Shown: positions 34,614 through 42,670, counted from the stretch's first letter. The stretch: 64,000 nucleotides of DNA from Desulfoscipio geothermicus (GCA_016841645.1 JAENYS010000011.1:1-64000), one strand, 5' to 3'. A program made the numbers and translations. Notes: generated by a model from the letters alone, not told the origin.

Positions 34614-35003
34614 TTAGGCCAGGCGGGAACCCAGCTTTATAGCAACTTTGACCAGGAGCGGGATGGCTGGGAACTAGTGGACGTAACTGGTAACTTTGAC
34701 AAAAAACCTCGGGGCAATGTGGATCTACTGTTAAGTTTTAATAACCATCTTTATGTTGGCACCGGCCGATCCACCGGCTTTGAATTATGGCGTACTTTAG
34801 GGACGGAACCTCAAAAGGATCAGTGGAAGTTGGTAATTGATAAAGGGGCGGGTGATGCTAGAAATGAACGCCCTTGGTCACTGGCTGTATTTAAAGATTA
34901 CATTTACCTTGGTACTGCTATAGAAGCGGCCGTCCTTAGTTTAAATCCTGACCAACAATTGAGCCGGTTTTCTCGTAATCACCGAGCGTGGCATCATTTA
35001 TAA
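34614..35003 (+). pseudogene. Beta-propeller-like repeat protein fragment
   Basis: The open frame contains FDQERDGWELVDVTGNFDK, FNNHLYVGTGRSTGFELWRT and ERPWSLAVFKDYIYLGTA. These are repeats of the 'NN-LYVGT---GFELWRT' type found in large extracellular beta-propeller-like proteins. It has no start codon at its left end and ends abruptly where it runs into the opposing lipoprotein gene, so it is a fragment of a much larger protein. A 31-codon frame with a good ribosome site (MNTERNLAFDALFSDFRK, 34501-34596) upstream may be another relic. Confidence 0.5.
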
Positions 35004-35484
35004 GCCAGTGGTTCTCAATTTTTTCTACTACGAGGGTAATTGGACGTTTGGCCGCAATCCCGCCGTTTACCTTCTCAGTACTTGTTATTTCAATAATTTC
35101 ACCTTTAACTTCGTAGATTTTTTCCGGTGTCTTGTTAATTGTTAGAATTTCGATTCGATCCGGCCACGGACTTGAAACCATCCTCCCTGGAGCATTTAGC
35201 GGATCGCTTTGCCACTTGACAAGCAGTGTGGGGGATACCAAACTACTGTAATTTTCTTGCATGCTTTTGTTTACTATATCTTTAGGGGTTTGCAGAGAGA
35301 CAGCTTGAAGTTTGCTACCAAAATCTTTGACTAGACCGGCAATTATTTCCTCATCGCTTTTACTGTTTTGTTGGTTATGTTGGGGTGGTTCTTCATTGGG
35401 TAGGGTTTTATTTCCTACACTGGCGCAACCAAATATAGATAAACTTAATAATAAAATAAGTGCAAAACACAATATCCTTTTCAT
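34936..35484 (-). CDS. Putative lipoprotein of unknown function
   Basis: This protein of about 182 residues starts MKRILCFALILLLSLSIFGC, a lipoprotein signal peptide with the modified Cys at residue 20. It is followed by a polar linker rich in Asn, Gln and Pro and a domain of about 140 residues with alternating strands near the C-terminus (RPITLVVEKIENHWLIND). It should be anchored on the outer face of the membrane. I do not recognise the domain. The ATG at 35484 follows AAAGGAA. The longer frame adds a non-signal N-terminus. Its 3' end overlaps the beta-propeller relic on the other strand. Confidence 0.75.
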   Translation of the reverse strand: MKRILCFALILLLSLSIFGCASVGNKTLPNEEPPQHNQQNSKSDEEIIAGLVKDFGSKLQAVSLQTPKDIVNKSMQENYSSLVSPTLLVKWQSDPLNAPGRMVSSPWPDRIEILTINKTPEKIYEVKGEIIEITSTEKVNGGIAAKRPITLVVEKIENHWLINDATLGDYEKTGSIVGQDLN

Positions 35485-35696
35485 GTTAGAACCATTCCTT
35501 TCTCTTCGTTCAAGCACAAAACGACATGAAAACGTTGCCTTTATCATCTCATGGGTAGCTGTTTGCTATGTTTTTCTACCCCACAAGGTGGTTTCAGACT
35601 TTTCCTCCGGCAAAATGTCTTATTTTATTTACTAGACGCAAAAAAGCTTTCATTTGTTTCACCGGTTTTGAGGGGTTAGGCTTCAATATTTTACAG

Positions 35697-35941
35697 TGTG
35701 GAAGTTGGCTGGTTAGACTTGCTTATTGTAATAGAGATAGTTTTGTTATGGTTATAGGTACTACAACACCGGTTACTCCTGTTTGGTTCGATTATGGTGT
35801 GGATATGGTGGCTCGATTGTAATAAAAATAGAAGATGCTTTGCGAAAAATTTCAGAAGGGGCAACCTTCAAGCAGTTTAAAGATTGTGTAAGTGTTAGCA
35901 ATAAAGTGTTATTCCTGGGTTATAATAAAAGACTTATCTAG
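35697..35941 (+). pseudogene. DUF364 (putative heavy-metal chelation) C-terminal relic
   Basis: One frame gives VMVIGTTTPVTPVWFDYGVD, resembling the DUF364 motif in which GPSTPLTP is followed by LFDYGVD. After a frame change at about 35816 the next frame gives IEDALRKISEGATFKQF and ends soon after, like the family C-terminus. Both frames lack starts. DUF364 proteins are metal-associated Rossmann-like proteins. This relic sits directly before the Moco-like leader RNAs. Confidence 0.5.
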
Positions 35942-35977
35942 CAGTTAGCAAACTAAAAAATATTAATTAAATCTTCC

Positions 35978-36006
35978 TTGACTTTATTTTGGAAATACTT
36001 TAATCT
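35978..36006 (+). promoter_or_regulatory. Probable promoter of the leader RNA/CBS-sigma54 operon
   Basis: TTGACT at 35978-35983 and TAATCT at 36001-36006 are 17 bp apart and lie about 50 bp before the first leader RNA. Confidence 0.5.
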
Positions 36007-36054
36007 ATTAATATAAAGTGCTATTGTTACATATCAATATATAAGTAAATATAT

Positions 36055-36200
36055 CTCCGAGTCTGGTAACCTAAACCAAAGGTATGGTTGCCTGGCCATA
36101 GGGTACATGGGGAAACCGGTGTGCCTCCCATTGCGGAAAGGGGAATTTAGCTTTATCTTGATTGTTAAGCTTTGTCCTTTTTGGTATTGGGGCAAAGCTT
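36055..36200 (+). promoter_or_regulatory. Moco-like candidate riboswitch 1 with terminator
   Basis: The block begins CTCCGAG (36055) and contains GGCCATAGGGT (36094-36104), GGGGAAACCGGTG, TGCCTCCCATTG and GGAAAGGGGAA. It is followed by a hairpin AAGCTTTGTCC/GGGGCAAAGCTT (36167-36200) with a T-run. The core is repeated at 36222. The conserved words and the CTCCGAG beginning resemble the Moco (molybdenum/tungsten cofactor) RNA motif as I remember it. I could not run a covariance model. That it is a structured leader is much surer than the ligand. Confidence 0.55.
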
Positions 36201-36221
36201 TTTATAATTTTATATGGTGCT

Positions 36222-36380
36222 CTCTGAGCCAAATAACCTAAAACTAAAATAGTCAAGGTTTATTGGCCATTGGGTTCGATGGGAAACTATCGCGCCTTCC
36301 ATTGTGAGAAGGAGAGTTGGACTTGGTATTTATGCCGGGCTAGCTTTGCTTTTCGCAATGTCTGCCTGGCTTTATATTCT
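36222..36380 (+). promoter_or_regulatory. Moco-like candidate riboswitch 2 with terminator-like hairpin
   Basis: This is a second copy of the preceding block: CTCTGAG (36222), GGCCATTGGGT (36265-36275), ATGGGAAACTATCG, CGCCTTCCATTG and GAAGGAGAG. It is followed by GCCGGGC/GCCTGGC (36334-36370) and a T-rich run. The distance from the first word to GGCCAT is 43 bp here and 39 bp in copy 1. Copy 2 lies about 50 bp before the start codon of the sigma-54 activator. Confidence 0.55.
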
Positions 36381-36432
36381 TGTGGGTTAAATGGACTGTT
36401 ACGACTACATATAATCTTGAGGTTGGTGAAGT

Positions 36433-38163
36433 ATGATGAAAGCAAAAGAACTAATGGTTCCCATTAATGTATTTCTAAAGTCTGATAGCACAATGAAAGA
36501 TGCTTTGCTTGCTTTCTACAGCACCAAACTAACAGGAATTCCTGTGAATAACCAGAGCGGACAGTTAATTGGCATGTTTACCCGCGATAATTTAGATGAT
36601 AGCCTTCTGCAAGGAAACCACATTGATACCAGCATAGAAAAATATTACCAGCGGGAAATAATGTACTTTCGTGAGGATATAACCCTCAATAACCTGACTG
36701 AGTTAATTCAGTGGTTGCGTAACTCTCGTATTGGGCAGACCCCTGTTATAGATTTTTATGGCAGACCGGTTGGAATCATTAACCATGTTTATGCTGTTGA
36801 TCATTTAATTGACCACATTGAATATTCATATAAGGAATTATCAACTATTTTTCAACAGTTGCCCTACGGGCTTGTTGCTACAGATGAATGGGGGATAATA
36901 AATTTAATCAGCGCATGTCTTAACCGTATTTTTCCAAATATTCGAGTTGGGGAACGTATTCAAGAATTATTACCATGTTTGCCGTTTGAAGAAATCATTA
37001 CCGGTGTTTGGGCTAATCCCTATAAAGTTAAATTTTTATCAAAAGATTTAATAGTAAGTGGGCTGCCGATTATTAAAGCCGGTAAGATAAAAGGATCAAT
37101 TTTGATTTTACAAAATGCCGTAGAAATTGAGGCTTCCAAATATTCCATCAAAAGAAAAGAGATTATGAAGCTAAAACATAAGAACGAACTATTTAAACTA
37201 AACGGAACAAATTATACAATTGATTGCTTTATTGGCGAAAGTGCAAGCATGGGCAAAATTATAAGTCAAGCTCTGCAAGCTTCGACAAGTTCTTCCACGG
37301 TGCTTATTTGCGGCGAAAGTGGAACGGGGAAAGAACTATTGGCGCAGTCTATCCATAATTCCAGCGATCGGTTTAAACGTCCCTTTATCAAGGTAGATTG
37401 CGCGGCAATACTGGCAGATCTAGCCGAAGCAGAATTGTTCGGTTACGAAGGAGGGGCGTTTACAGGTGCTCTACGGCATGGGAAACCGGGTAAATTTGAG
37501 CTGGCCGATGGAGGCACTATTTTTTTAGATGAAATTGGTAACATGCCCTTGTCCTTACAAGGCAGATTGTTAAGGGTTATCCAAGAGAAAGAAATAGAAC
37601 GGGTTGGGGGAACCAGGACCAAAAAAATTGATGTTCGTATAATTGCTGCGTCAAATAGGAATTTATATAAGCTTACCGAAGAAGGACGTTTTAGAAAGGA
37701 ACTTTATTATAGGATAAAAGTATTGGACATTACTATACCGCCCTTAAGAAAACATACTAAGGATATTCCATTATTATTATATTATTTTCTTAGTAAGTTC
37801 AATAAAAAGTTTGGCAAGCAAATTAAAGGCGTTACAGAAGAAGTTTTAGCATTCCTAAAAACTTATCATTGGCCTGGAAATATACGGGAACTTGAAAATA
37901 TAATCGAACGAGCAGTTTCTTGCTGCCATCAGGATTTAATAAAGATAGATCACCTGGGAATCAATTCCTGGGTACAGAATAATAATTTAGAGCATCTTGT
38001 TTTAGCTGAAACAAAAAAAGAACTGGCAAAAGAAGCGGATAAAAAAGCTATTGTTAATGCACTTATGATTACAAGTGGAAATAAGTCCAGAGCAGCCAAA
38101 TTATTAGGTATTAGTAGGACTACTTTGTATGATAAGTTAAAACCTCAACTTGCGCAGCAATAA
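36433..38163 (+). CDS. CBS-PAS sigma-54-dependent activator
   Basis: This 576-residue regulator begins with two CBS domains (residues about 5-125: LMVPINVFL, TGIPVNNQSGQLIGMFTRDN and TPVIDFYGRPVGIINH), which usually bind adenine nucleotides. A PAS-like segment (about 135-215), an AAA+ domain with GESGTGKE, GAFTGA and IFLDEIGNM, and a Fis-type HTH (SRAAKLLGISRTTLYDKL) follow. It should activate sigma-54 promoters in response to an energy or ligand signal. Its mRNA carries two candidate Moco-type leaders with terminators. A Nif11-type peptide gene follows after 23 bp. GAGGTTGG precedes the tandem ATG ATG. Confidence 0.9.
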   Translation: MMKAKELMVPINVFLKSDSTMKDALLAFYSTKLTGIPVNNQSGQLIGMFTRDNLDDSLLQGNHIDTSIEKYYQREIMYFREDITLNNLTELIQWLRNSRIGQTPVIDFYGRPVGIINHVYAVDHLIDHIEYSYKELSTIFQQLPYGLVATDEWGIINLISACLNRIFPNIRVGERIQELLPCLPFEEIITGVWANPYKVKFLSKDLIVSGLPIIKAGKIKGSILILQNAVEIEASKYSIKRKEIMKLKHKNELFKLNGTNYTIDCFIGESASMGKIISQALQASTSSSTVLICGESGTGKELLAQSIHNSSDRFKRPFIKVDCAAILADLAEAELFGYEGGAFTGALRHGKPGKFELADGGTIFLDEIGNMPLSLQGRLLRVIQEKEIERVGGTRTKKIDVRIIAASNRNLYKLTEEGRFRKELYYRIKVLDITIPPLRKHTKDIPLLLYYFLSKFNKKFGKQIKGVTEEVLAFLKTYHWPGNIRELENIIERAVSCCHQDLIKIDHLGINSWVQNNNLEHLVLAETKKELAKEADKKAIVNALMITSGNKSRAAKLLGISRTTLYDKLKPQLAQQ

Positions 38164-38186
38164 AATCATAAAGGGAGGTATTCGCA

Positions 38187-38459
38187 ATGAGTTTTGAAGC
38201 AGCAAGAGCATTTATTATAAGAATGAAGACAAATGAAGAATTTGCTAAAAAAATTACGGCATGCCAAGATGTGGAGGAGTGCGAAGCTGTCGTGCAGCAG
38301 GCAGGATTTAATTTTACAGTTACCCAGCTTAAGGACGCCGGGCAGTCGATGGGTCTTAGTAATGACGAGCTAGAGAGGGTCGTAGGCGGTATTATTCACA
38401 ACGCCGCTCCCAGATACATAGCATTGTCTCCCCCAGAATCGCCTTATCCGGTACGTTAA
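38187..38459 (+). CDS. Nif11-family leader peptide (putative RiPP precursor)
   Basis: This 90-residue peptide has a Nif11-type leader: SFEAARAFIIRMKTNEEFAK at the start, a Cys/Glu-rich middle (CQDVEECEAVVQQAGFNFT), then SNDELERVVGG. The GG at residues 66-67 is the expected cleavage site. The core would be the 23 residues from IIHNAAPRY to the end; it is rich in Pro and has no Cys, so no lanthionine is possible. GGGAGG precedes the ATG, and the gene is co-transcribed with the CBS-sigma54 activator. No modifying enzyme or peptidase-transporter is in the window. Nif11-like proteins with non-RiPP roles also exist. Confidence 0.8.
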   Translation: MSFEAARAFIIRMKTNEEFAKKITACQDVEECEAVVQQAGFNFTVTQLKDAGQSMGLSNDELERVVGGIIHNAAPRYIALSPPESPYPVR

Positions 38460-38623
38460 AATGGCTACATACAATCACTAATACTTGTAGCGTTTAAATG
38501 ATTAGGCAGGTCAGGTAAATAAAATGTAAAATATTGTTGACTTATTATTGTGCGAAAGTTGAGGTGTATCTGGTTAAACCAAATTTTGTACCATAACGAA
38601 CTAGCCAAAATGGGCAGTATATT

Positions 38624-38660
38624 AAAAGACCGGTTAAACATACCGGTCTTTTATTTTTGA
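38624..38660. terminator. Terminator after the Nif11 peptide gene
   Basis: AAAAGACCGGT and ACCGGTCTTTT pair around a short loop, with T-rich sequence after it. A-rich sequence before it may let it serve the opposing gene too. Confidence 0.85.
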
Positions 38661-38686
38661 ATAAGCATCTTTTAGCGGTAAACTGT

Positions 38687-39997
38687 CTAGGTTAATTGTC
38701 CTAAGCACATTAGGCTAACATTGGCAATGACCACGGCGCTGGTATTAACAGGTGTGATTGGAGGAGGTACTGGTTCTGGTTCACAAGGTGGTGGTACAAA
38801 TGGTGGTTTAGGTCCGCATGGCGGTGGTAAGCATGGCGGTTCCGGTTCACAAGGTGGTGGTACAAATGGTGGTTTAGGTCCACATGGTGGTGGTATGCAT
38901 GGTGGTGGTATGCATGGTGGTGGTACAAATGGTGGTTTTGGTTTGAATGGTGGTAGCCACCCCCTGGAGTTACTTCCGGAATTGATAGGTACAAAGTTAA
39001 AGCGAACCAGTGCTTCCCTGGTCTCCCCGGGCGTTCTTCCATTAAAACAAAAATTAGTGAAGCTTCCCTCGGAAATTTGGCCGGCATTCCAGCTTTTGTT
39101 TTCACTTGATATTGCTTTACCAAACTGGTCAAACATTATTATTTCTGCTGTAAGGGTATAGGAAGTCATTCCTCCCTGTGTTTTCTGGTATCCCGGTATT
39201 TCTTTCGCATCAAAGCACAAGCGGTACTGGCTGTCTGGTGAAACGCCGGGATAAGACCGGGTAATGGTTTGGAACAAGGTTGCCGGTTCACTGGGATCAG
39301 CCCCCAATAATGTACTGTCATAACGCAGAATATTGCTACCCCTCCAAAATATGGGTACAGTGTCGGTAGCCCAAGCTTTAATGTCGCCGTCTTTAAGGAG
39401 GTTTACATTTCTGGGACATCTGTCATTTAACGGCGGGCAAACCTGCACAAAAATTTGTCTTTCTTCTACAACCTTGACCTGGAAAATCATTATCCCGGTT
39501 TGCGAAAGCCTGGAACCCTGTCTTAAATCCCAGCGCATATCGATTTTCTTGTGGTGCAGCTGGACAAAGACATTATCTTCGTTTATGACGGGCTGGGCCA
39601 TATCTAGCGTTACGTCCTTGGTAAAGGGAATGTCTTCCCCCACGTGTTTGACGTGGTCGTTTTTATCCACATAATAAATCTGCTTATGCAGCGTGCCGCT
39701 GATCAATACTTTTTTCACCACTGGCTGGCGGTGTTTATTCCAGTGCCAGCCAAACCTTTCCCAGCCTTCTTCTTCTATGACGCTAATCCACCTGTCGCCG
39801 TTTTCGTGTAAAAAAACCGGCCTAGCGTTAAAGTCCTGCAGGCTTGCGTCAATGTGGTCAATTTTTTGGGCTATTTCGGGTAGAGTAGCGATGTTGTCTA
39901 CAATAACTTGCACTTCCGCTTCGGCCAGGACTACAGGAACCTTTATTTTTACGCATAAAACATTATCGGGCTCGCTGTAAAAATATTGGATGGTCAT
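38687..39997 (-). CDS. SPOCS-domain coat-like protein with Pro/Cys repeat tail
   Basis: This protein of about 436 residues has a DUF3794 (SPOCS) domain within residues about 5-175 (VVKKVLISGTLHKQIYYVDK, HVGEDIPFTKDVTL), as in spore-coat proteins such as SipL. It is followed by a jelly-roll-like region (residues about 185-350, with GDIKAWATD and FCFNGRTPGE). After a Ser/Gly linker come about 60 residues of repeats built from PPC, PPFVPPPCEPEP and GPKPPFVPPPC, rich in Cys, and a short tail ending NVSLMCLGQLT. It probably joins the spore outer layers, where the Cys-Pro repeats could cross-link or bind metal. The ATG at 39997 follows GGGAGGG with a longish spacer. Confidence 0.8.
   Translation of the reverse strand: MTIQYFYSEPDNVLCVKIKVPVVLAEAEVQVIVDNIATLPEIAQKIDHIDASLQDFNARPVFLHENGDRWISVIEEEGWERFGWHWNKHRQPVVKKVLISGTLHKQIYYVDKNDHVKHVGEDIPFTKDVTLDMAQPVINEDNVFVQLHHKKIDMRWDLRQGSRLSQTGIMIFQVKVVEERQIFVQVCPPLNDRCPRNVNLLKDGDIKAWATDTVPIFWRGSNILRYDSTLLGADPSEPATLFQTITRSYPGVSPDSQYRLCFDAKEIPGYQKTQGGMTSYTLTAEIIMFDQFGKAISSENKSWNAGQISEGSFTNFCFNGRTPGETREALVRFNFVPINSGSNSRGWLPPFKPKPPFVPPPCIPPPCIPPPCGPKPPFVPPPCEPEPPCLPPPCGPKPPFVPPPCEPEPVPPPITPVNTSAVVIANVSLMCLGQLT
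38758..38955 (-). repeat. Tandem DNA repeats encoding the Pro/Cys tail
   Basis: On the + strand, units such as GGTGGTGGTACAAATGGTGG and GGTGGTATGCAT recur in 9- to 36-bp arrangements. All keep the frame of the minus-strand gene, and length change by slippage is likely. Confidence 0.8.
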
Positions 39998-40195
39998 ACT
40001 CTTATAATCCCTCCCCCCTAATAAAATTGTCCTCGGCTTAATATAGCGTTTTTTTCTAAAAAAATAGGCGCTAATTAAATATATGCGCAAGAAATTAGAT
40101 TAGTGCAGGGACAATATAAATGCTAATAGCGGTGATTGATGGTTAATTAATTTGATTTAAGGAGAGTCAGAAGAAATAGGTGATAAATGGCCAAT

Positions 40196-40570
40196 CTATT
40201 TTTCCACGTTTCCTGGCAACTTTAATTTAATACCGATAAAACTGGCGTGAAATGCTGCTATTAAAGCACCGATCAAGTTTGCAGCCATATCCAAATCCGT
40301 GTCTAATAAGCCATGTTGATTGGGTATAGTTGGTTTTGTAGTTATATCTCCAAGGAATTCTATTAGTTCAAAAATTGTACCGATACTAACGCCCAATAAG
40401 GTTACATGTAAGAAAATATTAACTTTTAAATTATAGGGAATTTCCATGATTTTTTTAGCAATCGAATAGGCAAAAAGGGGTTCAACAGTATAAATTCCGA
40501 ATATATGTAGATATTTATCGAAAGTTGTTGACGTTATATAAAGGTTGAATTTTCTGGCTAGTTTTTTCAT
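40196..40570 (-). CDS. Small integral membrane protein, DUF2238/YjdF-like
   Basis: This 124-residue protein has about three hydrophobic segments and the pattern GVSIGTIFELIEFLGD, then GLLDTDLDMAANLIGALIAAF. This acidic-in-membrane pattern (E-x2-EF and DT-x2-DM) is typical of DUF2238/YjdF and VanZ-like proteins. Function is unknown. It is shorter than the usual 180-210 residues of DUF2238 proteins, and its first part is polar. It lies alone between the SPOCS gene and khtT. Confidence 0.6.
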   Translation of the reverse strand: MKKLARKFNLYITSTTFDKYLHIFGIYTVEPLFAYSIAKKIMEIPYNLKVNIFLHVTLLGVSIGTIFELIEFLGDITTKPTIPNQHGLLDTDLDMAANLIGALIAAFHASFIGIKLKLPGNVEK

Positions 40571-40740
40571 TGGGGCTTCTTCTTCACCTTAGCTGGGTAA
40601 GTATTCTATAATGATATTATAAACGGATAAGTAGGTTATTTATGATAATCTTAGTAAGGGAAAACCTTTAGGAAAACCCTTGCTTCCATTTACCACAAGA
40701 TTTAACTAATAATAACCGAAAGTAAAGGAGAGGAAATCAA

Positions 40741-41238
40741 TTGAGTACATTTCGGGAATCGGACCTGCCGGGGATAGGAAGAAAGTTTCAGGTTAACACC
40801 CGGAGCGGTGATAAACTGGTAATAGTAATTCACGACGACGGGAAACGTGAAATGCACCATTTTGATTATAATGACCCGGAAGAAAGTATATCTATGGTTA
40901 CTCTTGATGATTCCGAGGCCCGTCGAGTGGGAGCTATTCTCGGGGGCATGGTATATATGCCAAAAGCTTTGGAATCGGTGGATGTGGCTTTTGACGAAAT
41001 GGTAATTGAATGGTTTAAGGTTGAGCAGGGAGCTAAAGGTGCTGGAAAAACGATTGGCGATCTTGAGATTCGCAAGAGAACCGGGGCAGCAATTATTGCC
41101 ATAATCAAGAAAAATCATGAAAAAGTTGTAAACCCGGGACCTGAGCAGGTCCTCTTCGAGGGGGCTACTCTGGTTGTTCTCGGTGAAAGGGGACAGGTTA
41201 AGGAGTGCAATCGGCTTATAGACGATGGGAGTATTTAA
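40741..41238 (+). CDS. khtT: K+/H+ antiporter regulatory subunit KhtT
   Basis: KhtT is the cytosolic gating subunit of the KhtU cation/proton antiporter. This 165-residue protein has an N-terminal part (residues 1-70) and a C-terminal RCK/TrkA-C domain from about 75 to 160 (IEWFKVEQGAKGAGKTIGDL, RTGAAIIAIIKK, LFEGATLVVLGERGQV), which binds nucleotides such as c-di-AMP in Bacillus KhtT. It starts with TTG behind GGAGAGG. The khtU start lies three bases after its stop, so the two are translated together. Confidence 0.9.
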   Translation: MSTFRESDLPGIGRKFQVNTRSGDKLVIVIHDDGKREMHHFDYNDPEESISMVTLDDSEARRVGAILGGMVYMPKALESVDVAFDEMVIEWFKVEQGAKGAGKTIGDLEIRKRTGAAIIAIIKKNHEKVVNPGPEQVLFEGATLVVLGERGQVKECNRLIDDGSI

Positions 41239-41241
41239 TAT

Positions 41242-42486
41242 ATGGAGCAGAATATTCTTTTTGAAATTGGACTTGCCATTGGTATTATAGCCACTGCAGG
41301 ACTATTAGCTTCCCGGCTGAGGTTTTCCATAGTCCCATTGTTAATTCTGGCCGGACTAGCTGTGGGGCCACACATGCCGCATATTGGGATCGTAGATTTA
41401 AGGTTTATCGAAAGCGCCCCTTTAATAGACTTTATGGGTCAGCTTGGTGTTCTGTTTCTGATGTTTTACCTCGGTCTTGAATTCTCAGTAGGAAGGTTGT
41501 TAAAAGCTAGTAAGGCCATTTTCAAAACTGGATTAATCTACATGGCCATCAACCTCCCCATAGGGCTCTTGCTGCCATTTATTCTGGGTTGGCCAATTAA
41601 AGAAATCTTGGTCGTGGCAGGAATTATGACAATATCATCAAGTGCGATAGTGGCCAAGGTTTTAGTCGAGTTAAAACGGGCTGTGCGACCTGAAACGGAA
41701 ATAATTTTGGGCCTCATGATGTTTCAGGATGTCTTTGTAGCTGTTTACCTATCAGTTGTTTCAGGACTTGTATTAACCGGCTCAGCCCCGACAATAGTGG
41801 TTTTGAAGTCGGCCTTGGTGGCTCTGGGGTTTATGATAGGGATTTTGCTTTTGGGCCGAAAATTAATTTCTTTGTTAAACCGTGTGCTTGATATTTCCTC
41901 AGACGAAGTGTTTATGCTGGTATTATTTGCAGCATTAATCCTGGTGGCCGGCTTTTCAGAATGTATTCATGTGGCCGAAGCCATTGGTGCACTACTGGTT
42001 GGACTTATTTTGGCCGAAACTGAACACGTTGATAGGATAGAACATTTGGTTGTGCCATTTAGGGATTTTTTTGGAGCTCTCTTTTTCTTTACTTTTGGGT
42101 TAAGTATAGACCCTATGTCTTTGTCTGGAGCGGTATGGCCTGCAATAGCAGCAGTTTTGTTAACGGTTATTGGGAATTTTGTTTCCGGTATGATTGCAGG
42201 GCGTGTGTCGGGATATTCACACCGGGCTTCTGTAAATATTGGGTTAACCATCACTTCAAGAGGAGAGTTTTCGATTATTTTGGCTGGCCTCGCCAAGACT
42301 GGGGACTTGTTGCCCATACTACAATCTTTTGCTGCACTATATGTAGTGATTCTGGCCGTTTTAGGACCGTTGTTAACAAAAGAGTCCAAGTGGATATATT
42401 CCAAATTAGGCCGTGTGTTCAAGTGGCCTCCTATAGTAGAGAAAATTAGAGGAAAACAAAAGAGTAGGGTCGCTGCTGAGAAGTAG
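41242..42486 (+). CDS. khtU: K+/H+ antiporter KhtU (CPA2 family)
   Basis: This 414-residue CPA2 antiporter has about twelve membrane helices. LGVLFLMFYLGLEFSVGRLL and TISSSAIVAKVLVEL contain family residues of the ion path, and AEAIGALLVGLILAETEH and TSRGEFSIILAGLA are conserved later. It exchanges K+ (or NH4+) for H+, giving pH and K+ homeostasis. It lacks a C-terminal TrkA-N domain, in line with control by the separate KhtT encoded immediately upstream. A terminator follows. Confidence 0.9.
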   Translation: MEQNILFEIGLAIGIIATAGLLASRLRFSIVPLLILAGLAVGPHMPHIGIVDLRFIESAPLIDFMGQLGVLFLMFYLGLEFSVGRLLKASKAIFKTGLIYMAINLPIGLLLPFILGWPIKEILVVAGIMTISSSAIVAKVLVELKRAVRPETEIILGLMMFQDVFVAVYLSVVSGLVLTGSAPTIVVLKSALVALGFMIGILLLGRKLISLLNRVLDISSDEVFMLVLFAALILVAGFSECIHVAEAIGALLVGLILAETEHVDRIEHLVVPFRDFFGALFFFTFGLSIDPMSLSGAVWPAIAAVLLTVIGNFVSGMIAGRVSGYSHRASVNIGLTITSRGEFSIILAGLAKTGDLLPILQSFAALYVVILAVLGPLLTKESKWIYSKLGRVFKWPPIVEKIRGKQKSRVAAEK

Positions 42487-42553
42487 CAGTGCTGCTATTT
42501 ACTAATCCAACACCAATTTATTATCGTGAATTATCTCAAATTTTAGTAAATCA

Positions 42554-42590
42554 GGAAGCTTGCTTGTTACCGCAAGTTGGGCTTCTTTTT
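42554..42590 (+). terminator. Intrinsic terminator of khtTU
   Basis: GAAGC-TTGC and GCAA...GCTTC pair, followed by TTTTTG. Confidence 0.65.
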
Positions 42591-42670
42591 GTATAGCCTT
42601 CTAGCATTCACCAAATCGAACTTATTTATATGAAAGGTTATAATAAATATATTAGTACACGGACTATTAG

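Noticed and set aside
36071-36467. Short open frames across the leader region of the CBS-sigma54 gene
   Set aside because: They overlap the duplicated RNA-like blocks and terminators and resemble no protein; structure explains the conservation better.
38721-39161. Gly-rich open frame on the + strand opposite the SPOCS gene
   Set aside because: It is the complement of the Pro/Cys repeats; the minus strand has the domain matches, ribosome site and terminator.
41967-42422. Long minus-strand open frame inside khtU
   Set aside because: khtU is clearly coding with transporter motifs; the antisense frame has no ribosome site or family match.
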